Shown: positions 1-5,720 of the stretch, piece by piece
How positions within the stretch are numbered: position 1 is the first letter of the stretch
Layout: every line of letters begins with the position of its first letter
Assembly: GCA_007131625.1 (NCBI GenBank)
Contig: SLQC01000217.1
Span: 1-5,720 of the forward strand
Direction: 5' to 3'
Source: Balneolales bacterium
GTDB taxonomy: Bacteria > Bacteroidota > Rhodothermia > Balneolales > Natronogracilivirgulaceae
DNA: 5,720 nucleotides
Notes under the pieces: model-generated
The model's database searches: none
Told to the model about the DNA's origin: nothing
Seen by the model: only the letters and a program-made list of their open reading frames with translations
Position numbers and translations under genes: made by a program

Positions 1-261
1 AGGCAAGGCGATAATGCAGGGACAATCGTAACTGTGCAGTTCCTTGACTTTGGCTTCAAGTCGGGGGTAGGTTGTGACAGTGGTCTTGGCAATAAGTACT
101 GTTTCCTGGTCACTTTGTACCGCACCGTCCCAATGAAACAGTGAAGACATTCCTTCAATGATGTTGGTGCAAGCGACCAACCGTTCTCGAATGACAGCTT
201 CGCTGATCTTTTCTGCTTCCTTCCGGTTCGCGGTGGTGATGTACACAAAATAGTATTTCAT
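1..261 (-). CDS. cutA: CutA1-family divalent-cation tolerance protein, partial (C-terminus beyond the window)
   Basis: The first 87 codons of a leftward gene; the family is usually a little over 100 residues, so only about the last 15 to 25 are missing. CutA1 proteins are small, very stable cytoplasmic trimers linked to tolerance of copper and other divalent cations, though their exact role is unsettled. Visible family features in order are the opening strand YFVYITT (residues 4-10), the RLVACTNI segment (28-34), the HWDG turn (43-46), DQETVLIAKTT (51-61) and the HSYDCPCIIALP signature (76-87). His76 corresponds to the conserved His of the usual H-x-Y-x-x-P motif. Residues 80 and 82 are both Cys (DCPC), whereas many homologues have Val or Thr and Glu there. 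The ATG at 261-259 places the first strand at the expected distance from the amino terminus. No Shine-Dalgarno sequence precedes it. The gene is divergent from the tRNA-tig block. The family call is secure; the physiological role is not. Confidence 0.93.
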   Translation of the reverse strand, partial: MKYYFVYITTANRKEAEKISEAVIRERLVACTNIIEGMSSLFHWDGAVQSDQETVLIAKTTVTTYPRLEAKVKELHSYDCPCIIALP

Positions 262-288
262 CTGTTTATAATGTTTGATTTCTTACGT

Positions 289-356
289 CAGATGGAGCAT
301 CCATGTTTTAATCATACACCTGTGTATCAAAGATTTTGCCATGGATGTTTCATCTG
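289..356. repeat. Imperfect inverted repeat, motif copies A and B
   Basis: The left arm is 289-305 (CAGATGGAGCATCCATG) and the right arm is 340-356 (CATGGATGTTTCATCTG). Fifteen of 17 positions pair, and the two exceptions (295 with 350, 297 with 348) are G-T, so a plus-strand RNA could pair at all 17 positions with two G-U wobbles. The 34-base loop contains its own small palindrome, ATACAC (314-319) and GTGTAT (322-327). The core CATCCATG recurs in the neighbouring repeat at 382-453. It may be a pair of regulator sites, an RNA hairpin or a dispersed palindromic element; the sequence alone does not decide. Confidence 0.7.
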
Positions 357-381
357 CATATTTCATTCGATTTTAAATGGG

Positions 382-453
382 CAGTTTGAACACCCATGGT
401 AAATTACTCATATGCCTTTATGCTGAAATTTACCATGAATGTTCCTTAGTCTG
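382..453. repeat. Imperfect inverted repeat, motif copies C and D
   Basis: The inner arms 395-405 (CATGGTAAATT) and 427-437 (AATTTACCATG) are perfect over 11 bases. Extending to 388-405 and 427-444 gives 16 of 18 pairs; the two mismatches (393 with 439, 394 with 438) would be G-U wobbles in minus-strand RNA. The loop is 21 bases. Both units also begin with CAG in their own orientation (382-384 and the complement of 451-453), as do copies A and B. The approximate shared pattern is CAG, a few variable bases, then GAACAYCCATGGTAAATT. No run of T follows on the plus strand, so it is not a standard terminator. Confidence 0.7.
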
Positions 454-552
454 TTTTTATGTACCTGGTATGCAACTTTTTTAAAAAAATAATCAATCAT
501 GAAGTAAGGGAAAAACGCCACGTTCAGAGATACGTCCCGATGCGGTCAGGAA

Positions 553-581
553 TTGAAAAAAACGGTTAAAATCATTATATT
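553..581 (+). promoter_or_regulatory. Candidate sigma-70-type promoter for tRNA-Leu (and possibly tig)
   Basis: TTGAAA at 553-558 and TATATT at 576-581 are separated by exactly 17 bases, a near-consensus arrangement for a housekeeping promoter. Transcription would begin near 588, giving a leader of about 80 bases before the tRNA that RNase P would remove. No comparably good promoter appears between the tRNA and tig. The match was judged by eye. Bacteroidota-type promoters differ from the classical consensus, which lowers confidence if the host belongs there. Confidence 0.45.
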
Positions 582-669
582 ACCAAGCTAATATAGTAAA
601 GGCCAGGCATGGCTTTTGCTGAATCTAATGTGACAAATGGAACAAGGTCAGGGCAAATGAAGTATAGAT

Positions 670-751
670 GCGAGAGTGGTGAAATTGGTAGACACGCTAG
701 ATTTAGGATCTAGTGCCGAAAGGCTTGGGGGTTCGAGTCCCCCCTCTCGTA
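670..751 (+). tRNA. tRNA-Leu, anticodon UAG
   Basis: A complete cloverleaf can be drawn. The acceptor arms are 670-676 and 744-750 (first pair G-U), with discriminator A751. The D stem is 679-681 with 693-695, with GG in its loop at 687-688. The anticodon stem is 697-701 with 709-713, and its loop TTTAGGA carries TAG at 704-706, reading CUN leucine codons. A long variable arm (about 714-726) with a GCC/GGC stem closed by GAAA marks it as class II, as expected for leucine. The T arm has five G-C pairs (727-731 and 739-743) around TTCGAGT. The 3' CCA is not encoded. It lies 99 bases before tig on the same strand with no clear terminator between, so joint transcription is possible. Confidence 0.97.
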
Positions 752-850
752 CGGAATCTATTGCAATGACAGCAAGTTTAGCGGCATATACCCCCCGGGT
801 CGACACGACTGATCCGGCTTTGAATCTATCCACCTTAAAAAAACGGCTAA

Positions 851-2158
851 GTGAATATTTCTGTCGAAGATAAAAGCAAAGTTGATAAAATTCTCTCCAT
901 TTCGGCGTCACGGGATGAGCTGAATCCGAGGTTTGAAAAAGCATATCGTACTTATCGGAAAAAAATAAATATGCCGGGTTTTCGTCCCGGACAGATACCC
1001 GTTTCCATCGTAAAAAAACGATTTGGAAAGGAAATTGAGCTCGAAGAGATCAATTATTACATCCAGGAGGTATTCCGGGAGAAAGTAATACCGAAATATG
1101 ATCCGGTCGGAGAACCCCGTTTTGAAGATTTGAAATGGGAAAATGGTGAACTTGAGGCCAGGATTGTCATTGGTGTAAAACCGGAGTTTTCATTGAAAGA
1201 GATCTCTTCGTTCAAAGTTGACAAGATGGTCCACGATGTCACCGACGAAGAGGTGGAGGAAGAAGTGAAGCTGTCTGTCGAGCGTGCCGGCAGTTGGGAT
1301 GAGTCAGACGGTCCGGTTGAGGAAAACAGCCGGGTAGTGATTGACGCCGTACCGCTTGACAAAGACGGTAATTCGCTGGATGAAAAAAAGGACTCCGACA
1401 AAGAGATGGATCTTGCGGACGATCAGTACAAGGAGTTTCGCGATGTGCTTAAAGGTGCGAAAGCCGGAACTGATACAGAAATAACACTTGGAGAAGGAGA
1501 TGATTCCGAAACCTTCCGGCTTTTAGTCAAGAAAGTGATGACCCGGAAAGTGCCTGAATTAAACGAGGACTTTGTCCGCAATGCGACTAACGGGGAAGTT
1601 TCCACACTGGAAGATTATCGCAGTCACATTAAAAGCCAGATTCAGAATTATATTGACCAGGTGTCAGGCGACATGGTGAAACAGGAGGTAATGGATTTAC
1701 TGATTGAAGCCCATCCGGACATTGATATCCCGGAATCGGTGCTCCGGAAGTTCCAGGATGCGCATCTCGAGCGAATGAAACAGCAGCAACAGGGTCAGCC
1801 TCTGCCGGAGGATTTCAACGAAGAGGAGTATCGTGAACTGATCAAAGAGGATGCCGAAAAAGAAGCCCGTTGGGCATTTATCATTGATGTGCTGGAGAAA
1901 AAGTACGATGACATCGAAATTGCACCTGAGGATGTAGACGCCAAGTTAGCGGTGGAAGCAGCCCGGTACGGACTCCCGATCGAGATGGTGAAAAACTTTT
2001 ATGCACAGTCGGGTGATCAGCTGGAAAACCTTCGCCGAAATATTCGTTCAGATAAACTTTTCGATCGTATATTAGACCAGGTCAAACTGAACGAACTCGA
2101 CAAAGAGGCGTATCAGGAAAAAAAGAAAATGGAACGTAACGATAAGAGCGATAAATGA
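851..2158 (+). CDS. tig: Trigger factor, ribosome-associated chaperone
   Basis: A 435-residue protein of normal length for trigger factor, the ATP-independent chaperone that docks beside the ribosomal exit tunnel and shelters emerging chains. The amino-terminal ribosome-binding domain (about 1-115) has the signature GFRPGQIP at 43-50, equivalent to the GFRK docking loop of E. coli, with Pro in place of the Lys. The middle domain (about 131-235) sits where the FKBP-like prolyl isomerase lies but looks reduced: I do not find the usual IDFTG or PGFE-type motifs. The rest (about 236-435) is the charged, helical chaperone body with its two arms, including a Gln-rich turn at 311-317, and ends in a lysine-rich tail. 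The start is GTG at 851: an in-frame TAA occupies 848-850 and the first internal Met is residue 41, inside the docking domain. There is no Shine-Dalgarno; an A-run lies just upstream. Its stop overlaps the clpP start (ATGA), suggesting translational coupling. Confidence 0.96.
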   Translation: MNISVEDKSKVDKILSISASRDELNPRFEKAYRTYRKKINMPGFRPGQIPVSIVKKRFGKEIELEEINYYIQEVFREKVIPKYDPVGEPRFEDLKWENGELEARIVIGVKPEFSLKEISSFKVDKMVHDVTDEEVEEEVKLSVERAGSWDESDGPVEENSRVVIDAVPLDKDGNSLDEKKDSDKEMDLADDQYKEFRDVLKGAKAGTDTEITLGEGDDSETFRLLVKKVMTRKVPELNEDFVRNATNGEVSTLEDYRSHIKSQIQNYIDQVSGDMVKQEVMDLLIEAHPDIDIPESVLRKFQDAHLERMKQQQQGQPLPEDFNEEEYRELIKEDAEKEARWAFIIDVLEKKYDDIEIAPEDVDAKLAVEAARYGLPIEMVKNFYAQSGDQLENLRRNIRSDKLFDRILDQVKLNELDKEAYQEKKKMERNDKSDK

Positions 2159-2808
2159 ATCACTTGAAACAACCCTTGTTCGATCATGACAGCATCACCG
2201 GAATGGTGCCGCAAAACAACCTGGTTCCCATGGTTATCGAGACTACGAACCGCGGGGAGCGGGCATATGATATTTACTCCCGGCTGCTCAAGGACCGGAT
2301 TATCATTCTTGGAACACCAATTAATGACGCCGTAGCCAGTAATATCGTAGCACAGATGCTGTTTCTGGAATCCGATGATCCGGCTAAGGACATCAACCTC
2401 TACATCAACAGCCCCGGCGGTGTGGTTTCATCCGGCCTTGCCATATATGATACGATGCAACACGTTCGTTGTAATGTATCCACAATTTGTATGGGCATGG
2501 CGGCATCGATGGGTGCTATTTTGCTGACGGCCGGAACCAAGGGAAAACGCACTGTTCTGCCCAATTCCCGGGTGATGCTCCATCAGCCTCTTGGGGGAAC
2601 CCAGGGGCAGGCTAGTGATATCGAGATCGAAGCCAGGGAAATCATCCGCATCAAACGGAATCTGAGTCAGATCATCGCAGATCATACAGGGAAAGAAGTG
2701 GAAGATATCATCAGAGATTCCGACAGAAACAAATGGATGGACGCTAAAGAGACTCTTGACTACGGGCTTGTTGACAAAATACTGGAACGTTCCACTGTGG
2801 TTAAGTAA
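2155..2808 (+). CDS. clpP: ATP-dependent Clp protease proteolytic subunit ClpP
   Basis: This 217-residue serine peptidase should form the double-ring chamber that degrades substrates fed by ClpX. Family landmarks are a likely propeptide of about 21 residues before LVPMVIE (23-29), RGERAYDIYSRLL (33-45), the oxyanion-region NSPGG (85-89), nucleophile Ser118 in AASMGA and His143 in RVMLHQP. Ser to His spacing is 25, as in E. coli (97 to 122). At the same 49-residue spacing from His to the third triad member, where E. coli has Asp171, this protein has Asn192 (codon AAC at 2728-2730) within DSDRNKWM. Alignment to the conserved YGLVD that follows needs no gap, so the substitution looks real. The remaining fold and length look normal. 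It starts within the end of tig (ATGA) and lies 34 bases before clpX, indicating one operon. The family is certain; full catalytic activity is assumed, not shown. Confidence 0.96.
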   Translation: MNHLKQPLFDHDSITGMVPQNNLVPMVIETTNRGERAYDIYSRLLKDRIIILGTPINDAVASNIVAQMLFLESDDPAKDINLYINSPGGVVSSGLAIYDTMQHVRCNVSTICMGMAASMGAILLTAGTKGKRTVLPNSRVMLHQPLGGTQGQASDIEIEAREIIRIKRNLSQIIADHTGKEVEDIIRDSDRNKWMDAKETLDYGLVDKILERSTVVK

Positions 2809-2842
2809 TAACACCTTAATAAATTTTTTGAGTCCTTACGAT

Positions 2843-4090
2843 ATGAGTGATCAGGAAAATAAAATTCGTTGTTCTTTTTGCGGCAGATCCAGCCACGAGG
2901 TAAGCAGTATGGTGGCCGGCCCCAATGTCTATATATGCGATCAGTGCATCACCGATGCATCCGGTATTGTCCAGAGTGATTTGACAGAAGAAAAAACCAA
3001 ACAGCAGGACTTTAAGAACAATCTCAAACCTGTTGAAATCAAGGCATATCTTGATGAGTATGTCATCGAACAGGAAGATGCGAAAAAGACCTTGTCGGTT
3101 GCCGTTTACAACCATTATAAACGGATTTCAAGTCCGGAATTTCTAAAGGATGACGATGACGCGGAGATAGAAAAAAGTAATATTGTGCTGCTTGGCCCAA
3201 CCGGCTCAGGAAAAACGCTCCTTGCAAGAACACTTGCCGGTATCATTGATGTGCCATTTTGCATCGCCGATGCAACCGCACTAACCGAGGCAGGATATGT
3301 CGGTGAAGATGTGGAGAGTATTTTGTCAAGTCTGCTCCAGGCAGCCGATTACGATTTGGAGCGTGCCGAACGGGGAATTGTCTACATTGACGAAGTGGAC
3401 AAGGTTGCACGAAAAAGTGATAATCCGTCCATTACGCGGGATGTGTCCGGTGAAGGGGTGCAGCAGGCTTTGCTGAAAATCCTGGAAGGAACCAGTGCCA
3501 ATGTTCCACCAAAAGGAGGAAGAAAACATCCCGAACAGAGTTTCATCACGATTAACACCAAAAATATCCTCTTCATTTGCGGTGGCGCTTTTGAAGGTCT
3601 GAACGAGATCATATCCCGCCGGCTCTCATCGAGCAGCATGGGTTTCACGGTAGATTATCAGGATAAGTTCGACAAGGACGACCCTAAAATTTTCACTTAT
3701 GTGGAGCCGGAAGATCTGCAGAAATATGGCCTGATTCCCGAACTTATCGGACGACTTCCCATAATATCCGGCCTCGAGGAGCTGTCGGATGAAGCGATGA
3801 TCGATATTTTGATCAAGCCCAAAAACGCAATTATCAAACAGTATAAGAAGCTTTTCCGTATGGAAGGGGTGGAGCTGGAGTTTGAGGAAGAAGCTCTCAA
3901 AGAGGTAGTCCGCCTGGCAATGAACCGAAAGACCGGTGCGCGCGGACTTCGGTCTATCATGGAGCGGTCGATGCTCGAAATAATGTTCACTCTGCCGACT
4001 ATGAAAAATATTGAGCGGTGCATAATAACCAAAGACACCATCGTCTCGTTTGCTCCCCCAATCTATAAAAAACGCAAGGCTTCAGCCTGA
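2843..4090 (+). CDS. clpX: ATP-dependent Clp protease ATPase subunit ClpX
   Basis: A 415-residue AAA+ unfoldase that recognises tagged or misfolded proteins, unfolds them with ATP and passes them to ClpP. The amino-terminal zinc-binding domain has Cys10, Cys13, Cys32 and Cys35. The ATPase shows Walker A GPTGSGKT (118-125), the substrate-gripping pore loop GYVG (151-154), Walker B IVYIDEVDK (179-187, Asp183 and Glu184), the second pore loop VSGEGVQ (201-207), the RKH loop (227-229), the arginine finger in LIGRLP (Arg304) and sensor 2 in GARGLR (Arg370). The tripeptide that docks into ClpP, IGF in E. coli, reads MGF at 266-268. I chose the ATG at 2843 because it places MSDQ and the zinc domain at the usual distance; an in-frame ATG at 2756 would add 29 unrelated residues and overlap clpP. 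The leader is A/T-rich without a Shine-Dalgarno. Cotranscription with tig and clpP is likely. Confidence 0.97.
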   Translation: MSDQENKIRCSFCGRSSHEVSSMVAGPNVYICDQCITDASGIVQSDLTEEKTKQQDFKNNLKPVEIKAYLDEYVIEQEDAKKTLSVAVYNHYKRISSPEFLKDDDDAEIEKSNIVLLGPTGSGKTLLARTLAGIIDVPFCIADATALTEAGYVGEDVESILSSLLQAADYDLERAERGIVYIDEVDKVARKSDNPSITRDVSGEGVQQALLKILEGTSANVPPKGGRKHPEQSFITINTKNILFICGGAFEGLNEIISRRLSSSSMGFTVDYQDKFDKDDPKIFTYVEPEDLQKYGLIPELIGRLPIISGLEELSDEAMIDILIKPKNAIIKQYKKLFRMEGVELEFEEEALKEVVRLAMNRKTGARGLRSIMERSMLEIMFTLPTMKNIERCIITKDTIVSFAPPIYKKRKASA

Positions 4091-4260
4091 TCCAGGATCG
4101 CTGTTTCCAGTTCCGGCAGTCAGGATCGGTTGGGTATGTTACCGGGTATGCTGTTTTGCATTACACCCGGAAAAATAGACGTTACAGGTGGTTCGTTATT
4201 ATTTTGTCAATTGTTGAACCGGAAGCCTTACAACGTATCTATAATTAATGCCCGACATTC
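4091..4260. other. Intergenic gap between clpX and the histidine kinase
   Basis: This stretch of 170 bases shows no convincing gene or canonical terminator. An inverted repeat pairs CCGGGT (4142-4147) with ACCCGG (4165-4170); TGC (4149-4151) can also pair with GCA (4158-4160) inside it. It is followed by A residues on the plus strand, so it is not a typical intrinsic terminator. The octamer CAGGATCG occurs twice, at 4093-4100 and 4121-4128. A weak promoter candidate lies at 4214-4245. Whether clpX transcription ends here or continues into the kinase cannot be read from the sequence. Confidence 0.5.
4214..4245 (+). promoter_or_regulatory. Weak candidate promoter for the histidine kinase
   Basis: A perfect TATAAT lies at 4240-4245, with TTGAAC at 4214-4219 upstream. 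The 20-base spacer is too long for a classical sigma-70 promoter, though nearer the spacing used in Bacteroidota. A start site about 7 bases after the TATAAT would leave a leader of only about 9 bases before the ATG at 4261, so either the transcript is nearly leaderless or the match is chance. Confidence 0.25.
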
Positions 4261-5607
4261 ATGCTATTCAAAAGTACATCGAACCGGATTAAAGGGACCC
4301 TCGTCTTCTTCCTTGTGATCACAGCTATCGCCTCGTTTATCTACACTCAGTATCTGATAGAGAAGATTCGTGAAAAAGAGCGGTCCAGTATTGAATTGTG
4401 GGCGCGAGCTATGGAGTACAATAGCAAGTCGCATTACCAGGAAACCCGGCAGGAGCTGGATACGGTCATGCAGGAGATTACCACACAAGGCGGGATCGGA
4501 GAAATGGTGAAATCCCGATGGCTACAGGCTCTGCAACAGGCGAAATCGGATTTGTCCAATGCTTCACTTGATTTTGTCGCATCAGAGCTGATTATCAAAA
4601 ACCGGTTTGATATACCCTCTGTCATTGTCAACGAAGAGCGGGAAATACTTCACTATCGGAATACCGGCAATCGCCCGATGAACGATGGTATTATCACCGA
4701 GTTTGCTTCACTGAACACCCCAATCCGCATTGAGTTGGGTGCGGGAGATATGATTCAGCAACAGTATGTGTACTATGGTGACAGTGGGATCATCAGGACA
4801 CTCAGGTATTTTCCGTATATCCAGTTTGGATTTTTGGCGCTCTTTCTGGGGATGGGATATCTGAGTTTAAGCAGCATCAAACGGACCGAACAGTCCAATC
4901 TGTGGGTAGGAATGGCACGAGAAGCAGCTCATCAGCTGGGAACTCCGCTCTCCAGTCTTTACGGCTGGATGGCTTTGCTTAAAGAGCAAAATGACAATCA
5001 GGAAACACTGTATATTGCCAACGAAATTTCCAATGATTTGCAACGGATGCAGGTAGTAGCCGAACGGTTTAATAAAATCGGGTCCATCCCTGAGCTAAAA
5101 CCCCGGAAGGTGGGCCCCATTATCCGTCATGTCATGGATTACCTGGAACGTAGAATTCCTCAGATCGGGAAACAGGTAAAGCTGAGTGTGAATATTGAGT
5201 CAGAGAAACGCATCCCGATCAATAAAGAGCTCTTTGCATGGGCTATTGAAAACCTGCTTAAGAATTCGTTGGATGCGATTGACCCGAAAAATGGCGATGG
5301 CAGGGTACATATCCATACCTATGAGCAGAATAATCACTATGTGATCGATATCAGCGATACCGGTAAGGGAATCGAGAAAAAATTTCGCAGTGAGATCTTT
5401 AATCCAGGATATAGTACCAAAAATCGGGGATGGGGTCTTGGTTTAAGTCTGTCGCGACGAATTGTGGAGGATTATCACAAAGGGCGGATTTTTGTGCATA
5501 AATCGAATCCCGGAAAAGGAACAACTTTCCGGTTGATGTTCCCAGTGTCGGCTGAAGAAATTTCCGGCACCGAAAATGAGGAAAGGGGGATTCCGCAGGA
5601 AGCGTAA
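4261..5607 (+). CDS. Membrane sensor histidine kinase (HisKA-like plus HATPase_c)
   Basis: A 448-residue two-component kinase of unknown signal. A transmembrane helix (about 13-33) is followed by an extracytoplasmic region of about 150 residues (34-183) that I cannot assign to a known sensor fold, then a second helix (about 186-206). The H-box MAREAAHQLGTPLSS starts almost at once, so there is no room for a HAMP linker; the phosphoacceptor is His224. Gln, not the usual Glu, follows this His. The ATPase domain is complete: N-box ENLLKNSLDAI (330-340), G1 DISDTGKGI (363-371), F-box EIFNPGYST (378-386) and G2 GWGLGLSLS (390-398), ending near LMFP at 425-428 with a short polar tail. The ATG at 4261 is the only one after an in-frame TAA at 4246-4248, and it puts the first helix at the amino terminus. 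No response regulator lies in the window, so the partner is unknown. It follows clpX by 170 bases in the same direction. Confidence 0.92.
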   Translation: MLFKSTSNRIKGTLVFFLVITAIASFIYTQYLIEKIREKERSSIELWARAMEYNSKSHYQETRQELDTVMQEITTQGGIGEMVKSRWLQALQQAKSDLSNASLDFVASELIIKNRFDIPSVIVNEEREILHYRNTGNRPMNDGIITEFASLNTPIRIELGAGDMIQQQYVYYGDSGIIRTLRYFPYIQFGFLALFLGMGYLSLSSIKRTEQSNLWVGMAREAAHQLGTPLSSLYGWMALLKEQNDNQETLYIANEISNDLQRMQVVAERFNKIGSIPELKPRKVGPIIRHVMDYLERRIPQIGKQVKLSVNIESEKRIPINKELFAWAIENLLKNSLDAIDPKNGDGRVHIHTYEQNNHYVIDISDTGKGIEKKFRSEIFNPGYSTKNRGWGLGLSLSRRIVEDYHKGRIFVHKSNPGKGTTFRLMFPVSAEEISGTENEERGIPQEA

Positions 5608-5720
5608 CCGGCGGAATGAGGGGACCGGGATGTGACAGCAGAAGGGTGTTTATTACGGAAAGATGGTAAATCAGGCTCAGGTTGTTATGCATTAAAACCG
5701 CGCTTGGTGGCGTAATCCGA

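Larger units (their letters stand above)
262..669. other. Intergenic region between divergent cutA and tRNA-Leu
   Basis: These 408 bases hold no credible coding sequence. The left part (289-453) carries an array of four related motifs in alternating orientation, described separately. The middle (about 454-550) is A/T-rich and includes a T-run followed by an A-run at 475-488, with nothing I can assign. The right part holds a good promoter candidate at 553-581. Both flanking genes point away from this region, so it must supply the start signals for cutA on one side and for the tRNA, and perhaps tig, on the other. Confidence 0.8.

Noticed and set aside
621..828. GAATCTA repeated at 621-627, 754-760 and 822-828 around the tRNA, considered as an attachment-site duplication
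   Set aside because: Seven bases in A/T-rich DNA is expected by chance, and no integrase or other mobile-element gene is present.
676..873. Open reading frame of 65 codons on the plus strand starting inside the tRNA (MVKLVDTLDLGSS)
   Set aside because: This is the familiar false translation of a tRNA-Leu gene; it runs through the tRNA and into the start of tig in another frame.
648..944. Minus-strand open frame of 98 codons across the tRNA
   Set aside because: It is the antisense of the tRNA and the first part of tig, with no protein-like features; similar EGGLEPPSL peptides are known tRNA artefacts.
2756..2842. Upstream in-frame ATG giving a longer ClpX
   Set aside because: The extra 29 residues are the clpP end read in another frame; the ATG at 2843 gives the normal ClpX amino terminus.
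4142..4170. Hairpin CCGGGT/ACCCGG as a clpX terminator
   Set aside because: It is followed by A residues on the plus strand, and on the minus strand the T-run lies before the stem, so neither direction fits an intrinsic terminator.
4130..4318. Small plus-strand open frame of 62 codons between clpX and the kinase
   Set aside because: It overlaps the kinase start in another frame and shows no recognisable composition or domain.
5590..5617. Inverted repeat ATTCCGC/GCGGAAT at the end of the kinase gene
   Set aside because: The loop is 14 bases, the left arm is inside the coding sequence and no T-run follows; it is weak as a terminator.
5685..5720. Possible carboxyl end of a leftward gene (SDYATKRGFNA then stop)
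   Set aside because: Only 11 codons are visible and another minus-strand frame is also open here, so a convergent gene beyond the window cannot be claimed.

Overview
The window holds a bacterial chromosomal core region. It contains, in order, the amino-terminal part of a leftward cutA gene, an intergenic stretch with inverted repeats, a tRNA-Leu(UAG), the protein quality-control cluster tig-clpP-clpX, and a membrane sensor histidine kinase. The five protein genes lack clear Shine-Dalgarno sequences and several have A/T-rich leaders. The kinase has the AHQLGTPLSS form of the H-box that is familiar from Bacteroidota and their relatives. I therefore infer a member of the Bacteroidota-Balneolota-Rhodothermota group. 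This rests on style and family resemblance, with no marker gene to confirm it.

Layout: 1-261 (minus) is partial cutA. 262-669 has no gene. It carries four degenerate copies of one motif in alternating orientation (289-453), which make two long imperfect inverted repeats, and then a plausible promoter (553-581). 670-751 is tRNA-Leu. 851-2158 tig, 2155-2808 clpP and 2843-4090 clpX run in the same direction; tig and clpP overlap by 4 bases and clpP and clpX are 34 bases apart. 4091-4260 is a 170-base gap with a weak promoter candidate. 4261-5607 is the histidine kinase. 5608-5720 shows nothing that I can assign.

Trigger factor meets nascent chains at the ribosome exit tunnel. ClpX unfolds tagged or damaged proteins and feeds them into the ClpP chamber. 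Folding and degradation are thus encoded together, as in many bacteria, and no obvious terminator separates tRNA-Leu from tig. The histidine kinase has no response regulator in view, so its link to the Clp genes is positional only.

Most of the window is ordinary housekeeping sequence. The points that most deserve a second look are the alternating repeat array upstream of the tRNA and the ClpP active site, where the usual Asp of the Ser-His-Asp triad is Asn192.
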